From Aeromicrobium piscarium (GTDB lineage: Bacteria; Actinomycetota; Actinomycetes; Propionibacteriales; Nocardioidaceae): DNA of 64,000 nt. The stretch is taken from contig NZ_VLNT01000007.1 in the NCBI RefSeq assembly GCF_007421815.1, positions 122,006 to 186,005 of the forward strand, written 5' to 3'. A program made the translations under genes and the position numbers. Under the pieces are notes generated by a model. The model made no database searches, was not told the origin of the DNA, and was given only the letters and a program-made list of their open reading frames with translations. Below, one piece after another: positions 13,023-22,367 of this stretch; positions within the stretch are counted from its first letter, which is position 1; each line of letters starts with the position of its first letter.

Positions 13023-13074
13023 TTAGGCTCTGACCTGTCCGGAGCTCGCCTGATGTCGTCGGCTGCCTCGCACG

Positions 13075-13156
13075 GAGGATGTGTTTCGGCGGTTGTCATA
13101 GCTACCACGGAGGCACATCCTTCGTGCAACCACGAAAGCACATCGTCCGTCCGGCC
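13075..13156. repeat. Intergenic inverted repeat (GGATGTGC/GCACATCC family)
   Basis: One forward arm (GGATGTG at 13077) is followed by two reversed arms (GCACATCC at 13113 and GCACATCG at 13138), 25 bp apart. Close relatives lie at 40741-40860. The stretch 13023-13271 is otherwise without genes. Confidence 0.7.
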
Positions 13157-13271
13157 CCGTCGCGCCTGACGCCTCCGGTGAGCGGCACGCCCGTGCCCGA
13201 CCCGAGTGGTCCTGGCCTCGCGGGGAGGGCTGCCCAGATCTCGACCATCGCGCCAGCGCCCACCGGGTAGG

Positions 13272-14519
13272 TCAGCCCGCCGTGACTGACCGCAGTGATG
13301 TCGCGATCTGGTCGTAGCCGCGCTGCTCGGCATGTGCCAGTGCCGTCATCCCGTCGTTGTCGGTGATCGACGGATCGGCACCGGCCTCCAGCAGAATGTC
13401 GACGATCCGCTGGTGAGCCTCGCCGCCGTCCCCGAGGATCACTGCCTCCAGCAGGGCCGTCCACCCCAACTGATTCACGTGATCGACATCGATCCCCGTC
13501 TGCACCACACGACGGACGTAGTCCACATGTCCGCGCTCGCTCGCCGGGATCACCGAGACGCCGCCGAAGCGGTTGACGATGGTGAGATCCGGTTCCGCCG
13601 GCAACAGTGTCTCGAGCATCGCGACACTCCCCGTCACCCCGGTGAGGAGCCAGGCCGTGTCGTGACGGTCGTCGAGCACATCGGGATCGGCGCCGAGCGC
13701 CACCAGCACTCGCGCGGCAGCCACGTGGTCGCCGATCGAGGCGTGCAGCAACGCCGTGCGGCCATCCTCGCCCCGCGCATCGATGTCCGCTCCCGCGCGG
13801 AGCGCCCGAGCGACGAGATCCGCATCGCCATCGGCAGCCGCGCGCAACAGGGTCGCATTCGCATCACCCTCCGCGACAGGCGCCGTCGTGGCCTCGAAGA
13901 CGCCCACGAGGCCGGTGAAGCCGCGCTGCCCGGCCAGCTGCGTCGGCGTGAGACCCTGGCGATCCGAGCGACGGTCCGCTGTCGCCCCAGCGGCGATCAG
14001 CACTCGTACGGTCGTCGCGTAGTCCGCATCGTCACGCCCGAGCCACGCCGCCTCGTGGATGGCCTGATAGCCCAGATTGTTGACGTGATCGAGGTCGACA
14101 CCGGTCCGTACCAGATCACCCACCACGTTCGCATGACCGCGCTCGGCGGCCCGGATCAGCGCAGTGCCCTCGAAGGAGTCCAGTGCCGTGACATCGGCCC
14201 CGGCGTCGAGGGCGAGCCGCAGGATGTCGAGATGGCCCTCACTCGCCGCGATCAGGAAGGACGACTGCTGTGTCTCGTCCTGGTGGTCGACGTCCGCCCC
14301 GCGCTCGATCAGATCGGTGACCGCGGGCACGTCGTTCGCCCAGGTGGCCTCGATCAACGCGGTATCGAGGTCCTCCTGGGACAGCTCTTCGGCGGGTGCC
14401 GTGCTCACGGAAGGAATCGTCTCAGCCGGCGGAACGGCGGCCGGCGTCGTGTCCGCACAGGCGGCGAGCAGCGCACCCAGCGCCAGCGTGACGAGCGGGA
14501 AGGAGACCGATGACCTCAT
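13272..14519 (-). CDS. Ankyrin-repeat lipoprotein
   Basis: A 415-residue exported lipoprotein. The signal MRSSVSFPLVTLALGALLAAC ends in lipobox LLAAC; a short P/A-rich linker follows, then two blocks of ankyrin repeats (roughly residues 55-220 and 250-415) with repeating LIERGADVDHQDE and GRTALLHAS-type units. The two blocks look like an internal duplication (HVNNLGYQAIHEAAWLG and HVNQLGWTALLEAVILG). It should act in protein-protein binding outside the membrane; the partner is unknown. I chose ATG 14519; longer frames run into non-coding sequence. It is monocistronic. Confidence 0.85.
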   Translation of the reverse strand: MRSSVSFPLVTLALGALLAACADTTPAAVPPAETIPSVSTAPAEELSQEDLDTALIEATWANDVPAVTDLIERGADVDHQDETQQSSFLIAASEGHLDILRLALDAGADVTALDSFEGTALIRAAERGHANVVGDLVRTGVDLDHVNNLGYQAIHEAAWLGRDDADYATTVRVLIAAGATADRRSDRQGLTPTQLAGQRGFTGLVGVFEATTAPVAEGDANATLLRAAADGDADLVARALRAGADIDARGEDGRTALLHASIGDHVAAARVLVALGADPDVLDDRHDTAWLLTGVTGSVAMLETLLPAEPDLTIVNRFGGVSVIPASERGHVDYVRRVVQTGIDVDHVNQLGWTALLEAVILGDGGEAHQRIVDILLEAGADPSITDNDGMTALAHAEQRGYDQIATSLRSVTAG

Positions 14520-14627
14520 GGGCCAAGCCTCTCGCGGTATCCAGCGGCGCAGCACCGTCGCTCGGCCATCGCGCGATAGCCGAAGGGATGATGCCGAGCG
14601 CGCCGCCTCCGCGTAATCTCGGCTCCC

Positions 14628-15797
14628 ATGGACCAGGTGCGACGCGGTGTGCTCGGTGCCGTCGGCGGCCTCGACCGGTGGCTCGCAGGCGTCACCGCCG
14701 TCTTCGTCCTCGCCGCCACCGTCCGGTACATCGATCGCCACGATCCCGGCCCGGTGCTGGCTGCCGCGGTCGTGCTCACCATCGCGGTGGTGTGGTGGGC
14801 CGCGCGTCATCCCCGCCGGCCTGCCGTCGACGCGGCCTTCGCCATGGTCGTCGTGGCCCTCTGGGCGGGCCTGACCTTCGCTGCCCCCTCCTTCGCCTGG
14901 GTCGCCGTGCCCCTGGCGTTCATCGTCTTGCGGTCACTGCCGCAACCGTCGGGCGGCGCGGTGGTCCTGGCGATGGCCCTCGTCGTCGTCATCGCCGGAT
15001 CGCGTTTGAGCGACCGTTTCGACCCCACGCTGATCGTCGGACCGCTGGGCCTCGCGGGCATCGCCGTCGCCGCATATCACGGGCTGCAGCGTGAGTCCGA
15101 ACGCCGACAGTCGCTCCTCGACGAGCTCACCGCGGCGCAGGAGCTCCTGGTCGCCGAGCAACGCACCGTCGGAGCGTTGCGCGAGCGCACCCGCCTGGCG
15201 CGCGAGATCCACGACTCGGTGGGACAGGGCCTCTCCAGCATCGTGTTGCTGCTCGACGCGGCACGCCGGTCCTGGGAGAGCGACCCGGATCGTGCCCGCG
15301 AGAACGTCACGATGGCCGAGGGCAGTGCGCGGCACGAGCTCGTCGAGGTGCGGCGCGTGATCGGCGACCTCGCACCAGCCGCTATCCACACGGGCGAGCA
15401 GCTGGTCGGCGCGATCGACGCACTGCTGCGCCGCGACGCGCCCCCGGAGATCGAGGTCGAGCTGCGGGTCGACGGCGACCGCGAGTCGCTGGCGCCAGGC
15501 GTCGTCCACACGGTGCTCGCCACCGTGCGGGGCGCCGTCGCCAACAGCGTCGAACACGCGCGGGCGTCGAGGATCGTCGTGACGCTGGTCTTCCACCCCG
15601 GCCGGCTCACCCTGGACGTGCACGACGACGGGCGCGGCTTCGATCCCGCAGGCGTCGGGTCGGCGGGGGAGCGCGGCCGCGGCCTCGGCGGCCTGCGATC
15701 CCGGGCTGAAGAAGGCGGCGGTGAGGTCATGATCGAGTCCACCGTCGGCGAGGGCACCACGGTGAGCCTGCACCTGCCGCTCGAGGAGGACGCATGA
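14628..15797 (+). CDS. NarL-type sensor histidine kinase
   Basis: A 389-residue kinase. About five membrane helices occupy residues 15-150 and no extracellular sensor domain is visible. A HisKA_3 dimerisation domain follows with REIHDSVGQGL (phospho-acceptor His195), then an HATPase_c domain with DDGRGFDP and GRGLGGLRSR. It should phosphorylate the response regulator encoded directly downstream (ATGA overlap). The signal is unknown; the few-residue loops suggest sensing within or at the membrane. TAATCT at 14614-14619, 8 nt before the ATG, suggests a leaderless start. Confidence 0.92.
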   Translation: MDQVRRGVLGAVGGLDRWLAGVTAVFVLAATVRYIDRHDPGPVLAAAVVLTIAVVWWAARHPRRPAVDAAFAMVVVALWAGLTFAAPSFAWVAVPLAFIVLRSLPQPSGGAVVLAMALVVVIAGSRLSDRFDPTLIVGPLGLAGIAVAAYHGLQRESERRQSLLDELTAAQELLVAEQRTVGALRERTRLAREIHDSVGQGLSSIVLLLDAARRSWESDPDRARENVTMAEGSARHELVEVRRVIGDLAPAAIHTGEQLVGAIDALLRRDAPPEIEVELRVDGDRESLAPGVVHTVLATVRGAVANSVEHARASRIVVTLVFHPGRLTLDVHDDGRGFDPAGVGSAGERGRGLGGLRSRAEEGGGEVMIESTVGEGTTVSLHLPLEEDA

Positions 15798-16423
15798 TCC
15801 GGATCGTGCTCGTCGACGACCATCCCGTGGTCCGGGCCGGAGTGCGGGCGCTGCTCGACGGCGAACCGGGGCTCTCGGTCGTCGGTGAGGCGGGCGATGC
15901 ATCATCGGCGATACGTCTGATCGACACCGCCGCACCCGATGTCGTGGTCGTCGACCTCAACCTCGGGGCTGGGGACGACGGCATCGAGCTGACGCGCGCC
16001 GTACGCGCTCGCGTGCCCGCACCCGAGGTGCTGATCCTCACGACCTACGACACCGAGGCCGATGTCGTCCGCTCGCTCGACGCGGGAGCCCGCGGCTATC
16101 TGCTCAAGGACGTCCCTGCCGACGAGCTGTTCTCGGCGATCAGGCGCACGGCGCGCGGCGAACCGGTGCTGGCGGCGCAAGCGGCAGCCACCTTGGTGCG
16201 CCGGTCCACGGCCCCCGAGGGAGCCGTCACCGAACGTGAGGTCGAGGTGCTGGAGCTCCTCGCGCGCGGATCGTCCAATCGTGATCTCGCCCGCGCGCTC
16301 TTCATCTCCGAGGCCACGGTCAAGTCCCACCTCGCGCACCTCTACACGAAGCTCGGGGTCGACAGCCGAGCCGCAGCGGTCTCCGTGGCGATCGAGCGTC
16401 GGATCATCAGGCACCGCGGCTGA
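15794..16423 (+). CDS. NarL/LuxR-type response regulator
   Basis: A 209-residue regulator with an N-terminal receiver domain (DD at 8-9, phospho-acceptor D54 in VVVDLNL, K104 region LLKDVP) and a C-terminal LuxR-type HTH (TEREVEVLELLARGSSNRDLA). It starts at ATG 15794 in an overlap with the kinase stop, so the pair is stoichiometrically coupled. Target genes are unknown; neighbours give no firm hint. Confidence 0.93.
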   Translation: MIRIVLVDDHPVVRAGVRALLDGEPGLSVVGEAGDASSAIRLIDTAAPDVVVVDLNLGAGDDGIELTRAVRARVPAPEVLILTTYDTEADVVRSLDAGARGYLLKDVPADELFSAIRRTARGEPVLAAQAAATLVRRSTAPEGAVTEREVEVLELLARGSSNRDLARALFISEATVKSHLAHLYTKLGVDSRAAAVSVAIERRIIRHRG

Positions 16424-16503
16424 CCTATTCCCGCGCGATGCCGCGAGAAAGGTCACCACCGGCCACCGTGCCGTCTGCCGCGGCGCGAGCTAGCGTCGCA
16501 GAC

Positions 16504-17340
16504 ATGGCTTCTGTACCCACCATCACGCTCAACAACGGGGTCGAGATCCCCCAGCTCGGATTCGGCACCTATCAGGTCCCGCCCGAGGACACCAAGGCCC
16601 GCGTGCTCGATGCCTTCGAGGCCGGCTACCGCCACATCGACACCGCACAGATGTACGGCAACGAGGAGGGCGTCGGCGAGGCCGTCACCGCATCCGGTCT
16701 GGCCCGCGACGATGTCTTCGTGACCAGCAAGCTCAATAACAACAATCACGAGCCTGATCGCGTGCACGCCTCGCTGGACGAGTCGCTGGAGAAGCTGGGC
16801 CTCGAACGCCTCGACCTCTTCCTGATCCACTGGCCGCTGCCGGGCATCGACATCGACTTCGTCGACACCTGGAAGGCCATGGAGGAGGCTTACCGCGCGG
16901 GCAAGACGCGCGCCATCGGCGTCTCCAACTTCCAGGCGCACCATCTTCGCCGGCTGATCGGCGAGACCACGATCATCCCGGCGGTCAACCAGATCGAGGT
17001 GCACCCCTTCCTCACGCAGGACGACCTGCGGGCCGTCAACGCCGAGCACGAGGTCGCCACGGAGGCGTGGTCGCCGCTCGCGCAGGGTCAGGTCTTCGAG
17101 AACGAGGCGATCAACGCCATCGCCGAGAGCATCGGTCGGGCGCCCGCGCAGGTCGTGCTCCGTTGGGCGATCCAGCGCGGCGACATCGTGTTCCCGAAGG
17201 CGTCCTCGCCCGAGCGGGTCGCACAGAACTTCGACCTGTTCGGCTTCGAGCTCTCCGATGCCGATATGGCCTCCATCTCGGCCCTGAACGAGGACCGTCG
17301 CGTAGGCCCCGATCCGGACACCTTCAACTACGTCCCGTAG
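16504..17340 (+). CDS. Aldo/keto reductase (AKR5-like)
   Basis: A 278-residue TIM-barrel NADPH-dependent oxidoreductase. The catalytic set is visible: D and Y in HIDTAQMYGNEEGVG, K in FVTSKLNN, H in FLIHWPLPG; the NADPH region is VFPKASSPERVAQNF. The family (2,5-diketo-D-gluconate reductase/prostaglandin F synthase type) reduces varied aldehydes and ketones, so substrate is open. TAGCGT at 16491-16496 lies 7 nt before ATG 16504, giving a probable leaderless mRNA. A hairpin follows the stop. Confidence 0.9.
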   Translation: MASVPTITLNNGVEIPQLGFGTYQVPPEDTKARVLDAFEAGYRHIDTAQMYGNEEGVGEAVTASGLARDDVFVTSKLNNNNHEPDRVHASLDESLEKLGLERLDLFLIHWPLPGIDIDFVDTWKAMEEAYRAGKTRAIGVSNFQAHHLRRLIGETTIIPAVNQIEVHPFLTQDDLRAVNAEHEVATEAWSPLAQGQVFENEAINAIAESIGRAPAQVVLRWAIQRGDIVFPKASSPERVAQNFDLFGFELSDADMASISALNEDRRVGPDPDTFNYVP

Positions 17341-17359
17341 GAGATCCCTCGCCTTGGAC

Positions 17360-17423
17360 CGAGATGTGCTCCCCGATCGTCAACCCACGCCTAGCCCGGG
17401 TGACGAATGGGGAGCACATCTCG
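17360..17423. terminator. Long hairpin between converging genes
   Basis: CGAGATGTGCTCCCC (17360-17374) pairs perfectly with GGGGAGCACATCTCG (17409-17423) and the stem continues imperfectly inward. It lies between the stops of the reductase and map and probably ends both transcripts; it also resembles the intergenic repeat families of this genome. Confidence 0.7.
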
Positions 17424-17435
17424 GTTCTGGCCGGG

Positions 17436-18290
17436 TCAGGGCAGGGTGAGGACCTCCGCGCCGTCGTCGGTGACGAGGAGGGTGTGCTCGAACTGGGCGG
17501 TGCGGCGGTGGTCGCGGGTGACCGCGGTCCACCCGTCGTCCCAGAGGTCCCACTCGATGGTCCCGAGCGTCAGCATCGGCTCGATCGTGAACGTCATGCC
17601 GGGGACGATCAGGGTGTCGGCGCTCGGATCGTCGTAGTGCGGCACGATGAGCCCGTCGTGGAAGGCCGGTCCCACTCCGTGCCCGGTGAAGTCACGCACG
17701 ACGCCGTACCCGAAGCGGCGCGCGTACGCCTCGATCACGCGGCCGATCACGTTCAGCTGACGACCCGGGCGCACCGCGTTGATCGCGCGTCGCAGCGACT
17801 CTCGCGTGCGCTCCACCAGCAGTCGCGACTCCTCGTCGACCTCCCCGACGAGGTAGGTCTTGTTGGTGTCGCCGTGGACGCCGCCGATATAGGCCGTGAT
17901 GTCGATATTGACGATGTCGCCGTCGGCGAGTGGCCGGTCGTCGGGGATCCCGTGGCAGATCACCTCGTTGATGCTGCTGCACAGGCTCTTGGGATAGCCG
18001 CGGTAGCCGAGGGTCGACGGGTAGGCGCTGTGGTCGAGCAGGAACTCGTGGCCGACGCGATCCAGCTCGTCGGTGGTCACGCCCGGCGCGATCGCGACCT
18101 CGACCGCGTCGAGGGCCTGTGCGGCGATCCTTCCCGCGACGCGCATGGCCTCGATCATCTCGGCATCGCGCACCGAGGGCCCGCGATAGGGGAGCGGCGC
18201 GGCCTGGCCGACGTATTCAGGCAGGTCGATGGACGAGGGGACCGGCCGCTGAGGCGAGACATGTCCGGGCAGGATCGAGGGAGCGAGCAC
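17436..18290 (-). CDS. map: Type I methionine aminopeptidase
   Basis: A 284-residue cytosolic enzyme that removes the initiator methionine. Metal ligands are visible in [19 protein letters not shown] (two Asp), TGHGVG (His), FTIEPML (Glu) and FEHTLL (Glu). The roughly 40-residue N-terminal extension with [16 protein letters not shown] is the proline-rich linker of actinobacterial type Ic enzymes, thought to meet the ribosome. The start is GTG 18290, which matches the usual N-terminus of this subtype. It is transcribed divergently from the channel gene. Confidence 0.95.
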   Translation of the reverse strand: MLAPSILPGHVSPQRPVPSSIDLPEYVGQAAPLPYRGPSVRDAEMIEAMRVAGRIAAQALDAVEVAIAPGVTTDELDRVGHEFLLDHSAYPSTLGYRGYPKSLCSSINEVICHGIPDDRPLADGDIVNIDITAYIGGVHGDTNKTYLVGEVDEESRLLVERTRESLRRAINAVRPGRQLNVIGRVIEAYARRFGYGVVRDFTGHGVGPAFHDGLIVPHYDDPSADTLIVPGMTFTIEPMLTLGTIEWDLWDDGWTAVTRDHRRTAQFEHTLLVTDDGAEVLTLP

Positions 18291-18354
18291 CGGGCGATCC
18301 TATCGGGCACGTCATCGGCGAGAATGGTCCGCGATCGCCGACGAAAGGTCCCGT

Positions 18355-19167
18355 ATGCCGCAGGCCGACGCTCTCACCGCCCGTGAGCGGGTCCGCCGCC
18401 TCGTCGACTCCGGTGCCTTCCAGCGCGTGATCGTCGTGCTGATCGTCCTGAACGCCGCCGCTCTGGGCCTGGAGACCTCACCGGAGATCATGGAGCGTTG
18501 GGGCGGCATCGTCGACAGCGTCGCCTGGCTGACGGTCGGGGTCTTCGTCGTCGAGATCGGCCTGCGGATCTTCGCCCACCGGGCTGACTTCTTCCGCGAT
18601 CCGTGGAGCCTGTTCGACCTCTTCGTCGTGGCGATAGCGCTGATCCCGGACTCCGGGGCCTTCGGCGTCCTGCGCGTGCTGCGGGTCCTCCGGGTTCTGC
18701 GGCTGCTGTCGACCGTGCGATCCATGCGACGCGTCGTCGGCGCCCTCATCGCCACCATCCCGGGCATGCTGTCGGTCGGGACGCTGCTGATCATGATCCT
18801 CTACATCGCGGCGGTGATGGCGACGCAGATGTTCGGCGGGGTGGCTCCCGAGGCCTTCGGGTCGCTACCGCGGGCCCTCGTCTCGATGTTCCAGATCATG
18901 ACCGTCGACAACTGGACCGTGGTGATCGGTCCGGTGGTCGAGGTGTACCCCTGGGCCTGGCTCTTCTTCATCGGCTATCTGCTGATCACCGCGTATGTGG
19001 TGTTGAACCTGTTCATCGCCGTCGCTGTGGAGGCCTTGGACCACCAGCGCGGCGACGAGCCCGATGAGACGACGGTGGCCATCACCGAGCTCCGCGACGA
19101 GGTCCACCGTCTGCGCGAGCGACTCGACTCCTCGTCCGGCGACCGCAGCGACGATGCGGCACGATGA
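18355..19167 (+). CDS. Voltage-gated cation channel (single-domain, NavBac-like)
   Basis: A 270-residue protein with six transmembrane helices (S1-S6). S4 carries regularly spaced arginines (RVLRVLRVLRLLSTVRSMRR), the voltage sensor. The pore loop FQIMTVDNWT occupies the place of the TLESWS filter of NaChBac-type sodium channels, with Asp for Glu. S6 is ITAYVVLNLFIAVAVEAL, and a C-terminal coiled coil (ELRDEVHRLRERL) should hold the tetramer. The channel admits Na+ or possibly other cations into the cell. It is divergent from map. Confidence 0.9.
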   Translation: MPQADALTARERVRRLVDSGAFQRVIVVLIVLNAAALGLETSPEIMERWGGIVDSVAWLTVGVFVVEIGLRIFAHRADFFRDPWSLFDLFVVAIALIPDSGAFGVLRVLRVLRVLRLLSTVRSMRRVVGALIATIPGMLSVGTLLIMILYIAAVMATQMFGGVAPEAFGSLPRALVSMFQIMTVDNWTVVIGPVVEVYPWAWLFFIGYLLITAYVVLNLFIAVAVEALDHQRGDEPDETTVAITELRDEVHRLRERLDSSSGDRSDDAAR

Positions 19168-19171
19168 GCCC

Positions 19172-19366
19172 ATGAACGACGTGAAGCCCCAGTACTACTA
19201 CTGCGTCAAGCACCATCGGGTCGAGGGCGAGGACGGCTGCCGCGCGATCGACCGGCTCGGCCCCTATGACACGCGAGAAGAGGCCGAGCGCGCCCTCGAG
19301 ACCGCCGAGGCCCGTAACGAGGAATGGGACAACGACCCGGTCTGGAACGATCCCGAGGACGACTGA
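19172..19366 (+). CDS. Conserved small actinobacterial protein
   Basis: A 64-residue acidic protein with YYYCVKHHRVEGEDGC (two Cys and two His), then LGPYDTREEAERALE, a SPOR-like beta-alpha unit, and an Asp-rich tail (WDNDPVWNDPEDD). Such proteins sit near map or panB in many actinobacteria and are sometimes mislabelled methionine aminopeptidase. Function unknown; the Cys/His set could bind metal. It starts at ATG 19172, 4 nt after the channel stop. Confidence 0.8.
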   Translation: MNDVKPQYYYCVKHHRVEGEDGCRAIDRLGPYDTREEAERALETAEARNEEWDNDPVWNDPEDD

Positions 19367-19390
19367 CCCCGAGGGCCCTCCGGGCGCGAC

Positions 19391-19446
19391 TTTCGCCGGG
19401 CTGTGGCCCCTGGTCGCGTCGCCGCGGGGCCACAACCCGGCAAAAG
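19391..19446. terminator. Long hairpin between converging genes
   Basis: GCCGGGCTGTGGCCCC at 19395-19410 pairs with GGGGCCACAACCCGGC at 19426-19441 (one mismatch). It lies between the stops of the small protein gene and panB and can terminate both. Confidence 0.7.
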
Positions 19447-19463
19447 GTGAACCGGAGCCTCTG

Positions 19464-20333
19464 TCAGCTGTCGAAGGAGTGCTCGGCGGCCGGGAACGTG
19501 CCGCTGGCGACATCGTCCGCGTACTCACGCGCGGCCTCGAGCATCACACCGTGCAGATCCGCGTACTTCTTGACGAATCGCGGCGCACGCCCCGTGTTGA
19601 GGCCCATCGCGTCCTGCCAGACGAGGACCTGCGCATCGCAGCCCGCTCCGGCGCCGATGCCGATCGTCGGGATCGTGAGCTCGGCGGTGACCTGTTGGGC
19701 GATCGGGGCGGGCACCATCTCCATGACCACCGAGAAGGCGCCGGCCTCCTGCACGGCGTGGGCGTCGGCGAGCAGTCGTTCGGCCGCCTCCCCGCGTCCC
19801 TGGACCCGGTAGCCGCCGAGGGCGTGCTCGGACTGCGGCGTGAACCCGATGTGGGCCATCACCGGCACGCCCCCCTCGGTCAGCTTGGAGATCTGGGGCG
19901 CCATCTCCGCACCCCCCTCGAGCTTGACCGCCTGCACGCCGGCCTCCTTCAAGAACCGGACCGCGGTGTCATAGGCCTGCTCGGGTGAGCGCTGGAAGGA
20001 TCCGAAGGGCAGATCTCCGACGACGAGCGCACGCGGCGCGGACCGTGCCACGGCACGGGCGAGCGGGATCAGCTCGTCGACCGTGACCGGCAAGGACGTC
20101 GGATTGGCGAAGACATTGTTGGACGCCGAGTCGCCGACGAGGAGCACGGGGATGCCGGCCTCGTCGAAGACACTCGCCGCGCCTTGGTCGTACGCGGTCA
20201 GCATCGCCCAGCGATGTCCTTCGGCCTTCCACTTCTGAAGATGGTGCGTGCGCACCTTCTTGACCGATGGGTCGGTGGTGGGTCCGCCGCCGTAGGGCGA
20301 GGGCTCCTCGGCAGGGGTCAGTGCGGTGTTCAT
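19464..20333 (-). CDS. panB: Ketopantoate hydroxymethyltransferase
   Basis: A 289-residue enzyme of pantothenate/CoA biosynthesis that adds a hydroxymethyl group from methylene-THF to 2-ketoisovalerate. Landmarks: [24 protein letters not shown], the Mg2+-binding Asp residues, [17 protein letters not shown], the catalytic Glu in VVMEMVPAP, and [28 protein letters not shown] precedes ATG 20333. The N-terminal 28 residues are an actinobacterial extension. In M. tuberculosis panB is also close to glnE-glnA2. Confidence 0.96.
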   Translation of the reverse strand: MNTALTPAEEPSPYGGGPTTDPSVKKVRTHHLQKWKAEGHRWAMLTAYDQGAASVFDEAGIPVLLVGDSASNNVFANPTSLPVTVDELIPLARAVARSAPRALVVGDLPFGSFQRSPEQAYDTAVRFLKEAGVQAVKLEGGAEMAPQISKLTEGGVPVMAHIGFTPQSEHALGGYRVQGRGEAAERLLADAHAVQEAGAFSVVMEMVPAPIAQQVTAELTIPTIGIGAGAGCDAQVLVWQDAMGLNTGRAPRFVKKYADLHGVMLEAAREYADDVASGTFPAAEHSFDS

Positions 20334-20385
20334 CTGGTGATCTCCTTCTCGCGGCCCCGGGCGGGGTCCACGGACGAGATTCAGA

Positions 20386-22152
20386 CTACAAGTCCTCGCG
20401 CCACCGGTTGGTGATGGGGACGCGCCGGTCGCGACCGAAGTTGCGGCGGCTGATCTTCGGTCCCGGCGGGTACTGACGGCGCTTGTACTCGGCGCGATCC
20501 ACGAGCGTCACGACACGCTGCACGAGTTCTGGGGCGAAGCCCTCGGCCACGACGGCACCGGCCCCGAGGTCGCGCTCGACATAGGCGTCCAGGATGGCGT
20601 CGAGCACGTCGTACTCGGGCAGCGAGTCGGTGTCGAGCTGGCCGGGGCGCAGCTCGGCCGAGGGTGGCTTGCTGATGGCGTTCTCGGGGATAGGCGGCGT
20701 CTCACCGCGCGACTCGGCATAGGCATTGCGCCACCTCGACACCTCCCAGACGAGGGTCTTGGGCAGGTCCTTGATCGGCGCGTAGCCGCCGACCGCGTCG
20801 CCGTAGATGGTCGAGTAGCCCGTGGCGAGCTCCGACTTGTTGCCGCAGGCCAGCACTAGGTGGCCGTGCTGATTGGACAGTCCCATCCAGATGACCGCCC
20901 GGATGCGCGCCTGCAGATTCTCCTCGGCGAGCCCGTCGAGGTGGAGGGCCGCCTGATAGGCGTCGAAGATCGGCGCGATGGCGACGGTGTCGAGCGCGAG
21001 GCCGGTGCGGCGGGCGAGCTCCTCGGCATCGGACCGGGAGTGATCGGTCGACCACTCGCTGGGATTGGAGACGCCGAAGACCCGGTCCGGGCCGAGGGCG
21101 TCGACCGCGATCGCGCCCACGAGGGTGGAGTCGATGCCGCCCGACAACCCCATCAGCACGGAACGGAAGCCGTTCTTGTCCACATAGTCGCGTAGGCCCA
21201 GGACGATCGCCCAGTAGCGTTCGCCGACGTCGTCCCAGCGTTCGGCGACTGTGGGCGCGATCGGCTCATAGGGGGCGACGGGATCGCTGCCGATGATGGA
21301 GCGCTCGACCAGCAGGCCGTGGAAGCGGGTGCCCGGCTCGGGCATGGGGGCGGTCGCCGCCGGCAGGTCCAGATCGACCACGAGCAGCTCGGTCTCGAAC
21401 TGCGCCGCGCGGGCCACGAGCTCGCCGGCGGCATCGACCACGAGGGAGTCGCCGTCGAAGACGAGCTCGTCCTGACCGCCGACGAGGTTGACATAGGCCA
21501 GGGCGCACTCACCCTCCCGCGCCCGGCGCGCGCACAGATCGAGCCGCGCGTCGTCCTTCGCCGCCTCGTAGGGGGAGCCGTTGAGCACGACCAGCAGTCC
21601 GGCCTCGGCGGCCTTCGCGGCGGCCGAGGGTCCGTCCTGCCAGATGTCCTCGCAGATCGCGAGCGCGATGTCGACGCCGCCCACCTGCACGATCTGGGTC
21701 TCGTCGCCCGGGACGAAGTTGCGGAACTCGTCGAACACGCCGTAGTTGGGAAGGTGGTGCTTGTCGTACCGGGTCACGACCCGGCCGCCGGTGATGACCG
21801 AGGCGGAGTTGGTGGGAGCGTTCTTCGGGATGCCGAGCCGGTCGGGCATCGCCTCCAGCTCCCGCGGCTTGGCGCTGTCGAGGTGCCCGAGGATGACGAC
21901 CAGCTCGCCGAGCCCCTCGTCGACGAGGCGTCCGGGCAGCGCGGCGAGGGCCTCCTGGGAGCGGTGGATGAACGACAGGCGTCCGGCGAGGTCCTCGACC
22001 GGGTAACCGGTGAGCGCCATCTCGGGGAAGACGACGACGTGGGCACCACGGGCGGCGGCCTCCCGCGCGGTGCTCACGATGATCTCGGCATTGCCGTCGA
22101 TATCGCCGACGGTGGGATTGACCTGAGCGAGGGCGAGACGCAGTTGGGGCAC
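20386..22152 (-). CDS. nadE: Glutamine-dependent NAD+ synthetase
   Basis: A 588-residue two-domain enzyme that makes NAD+ from nicotinate adenine dinucleotide, ATP and glutamine. The N-terminal nitrilase-type glutaminase (residues 1-270) shows the Glu in [10 protein letters not shown], the Lys in RYDKHHLPN and the Cys in [11 protein letters not shown]. The C-terminal synthetase (about 290-588) has the PP-loop LSGGIDSTL and the conserved [19 protein letters not shown]. Length is slightly short of the 650-680 residues of the mycobacterial type and closer to the alphaproteobacterial/other bacterial form. The start is GTG 22152. Confidence 0.95.
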   Translation of the reverse strand: MPQLRLALAQVNPTVGDIDGNAEIIVSTAREAAARGAHVVVFPEMALTGYPVEDLAGRLSFIHRSQEALAALPGRLVDEGLGELVVILGHLDSAKPRELEAMPDRLGIPKNAPTNSASVITGGRVVTRYDKHHLPNYGVFDEFRNFVPGDETQIVQVGGVDIALAICEDIWQDGPSAAAKAAEAGLLVVLNGSPYEAAKDDARLDLCARRAREGECALAYVNLVGGQDELVFDGDSLVVDAAGELVARAAQFETELLVVDLDLPAATAPMPEPGTRFHGLLVERSIIGSDPVAPYEPIAPTVAERWDDVGERYWAIVLGLRDYVDKNGFRSVLMGLSGGIDSTLVGAIAVDALGPDRVFGVSNPSEWSTDHSRSDAEELARRTGLALDTVAIAPIFDAYQAALHLDGLAEENLQARIRAVIWMGLSNQHGHLVLACGNKSELATGYSTIYGDAVGGYAPIKDLPKTLVWEVSRWRNAYAESRGETPPIPENAISKPPSAELRPGQLDTDSLPEYDVLDAILDAYVERDLGAGAVVAEGFAPELVQRVVTLVDRAEYKRRQYPPGPKISRRNFGRDRRVPITNRWREDL

Positions 22153-22180
22153 GACACCAGCCTAGGGCTCCCCCAGCGAG

Positions 22181-22296
22181 GGCGGTGACCTACGCACGTC
22201 TCCACTCCATGGGCGGTGGGATAGGCACGTCTCGAGCACACGAAGAGGTGCCTATCGCACCGCTGGCCTGCGGGAGGGGTGCGTAAGTCACCGCCC
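22181..22296. repeat. 31-bp periodic inverted-repeat module (2 forward, 2 reverse units)
   Basis: Forward units begin with GGCGGTG at 22181 and 22212, exactly 31 bp apart; reversed units have GGTGC cores at 22247 and 22278, again 31 bp apart. The outer arms (GGCGGTGACCTACGCAC and GTGCGTAAGTCACCGCC) pair well. It fills the divergent gap upstream of glnA2 and nadE. Confidence 0.8.
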
Positions 22297-22355
22297 CGCG
22301 GGGGTGAGGAGAGGATGCGGGTGCCGGCAGCGCGCCCGAGGCCGTGGCCCACCCC

Positions 22356-22361
22356 TAGACT
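22356..22361 (+). promoter_or_regulatory. -10 element of glnA2, leaderless
   Basis: TAGACT lies 6 nt before the ATG, with no Shine-Dalgarno in between, so the transcript should start at or next to the start codon. Confidence 0.55.
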
Positions 22362-22367
22362 GGCCGC

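Noticed and set aside
13023-13271. Short ORFs to the right of attR
   Set aside because: They consist of intergenic repeat arms, lack an RBS and have no recognisable protein features.
14520-14810. N-terminal extension of the ankyrin lipoprotein
   Set aside because: It would bury the lipoprotein signal peptide and overlaps the divergent kinase gene.
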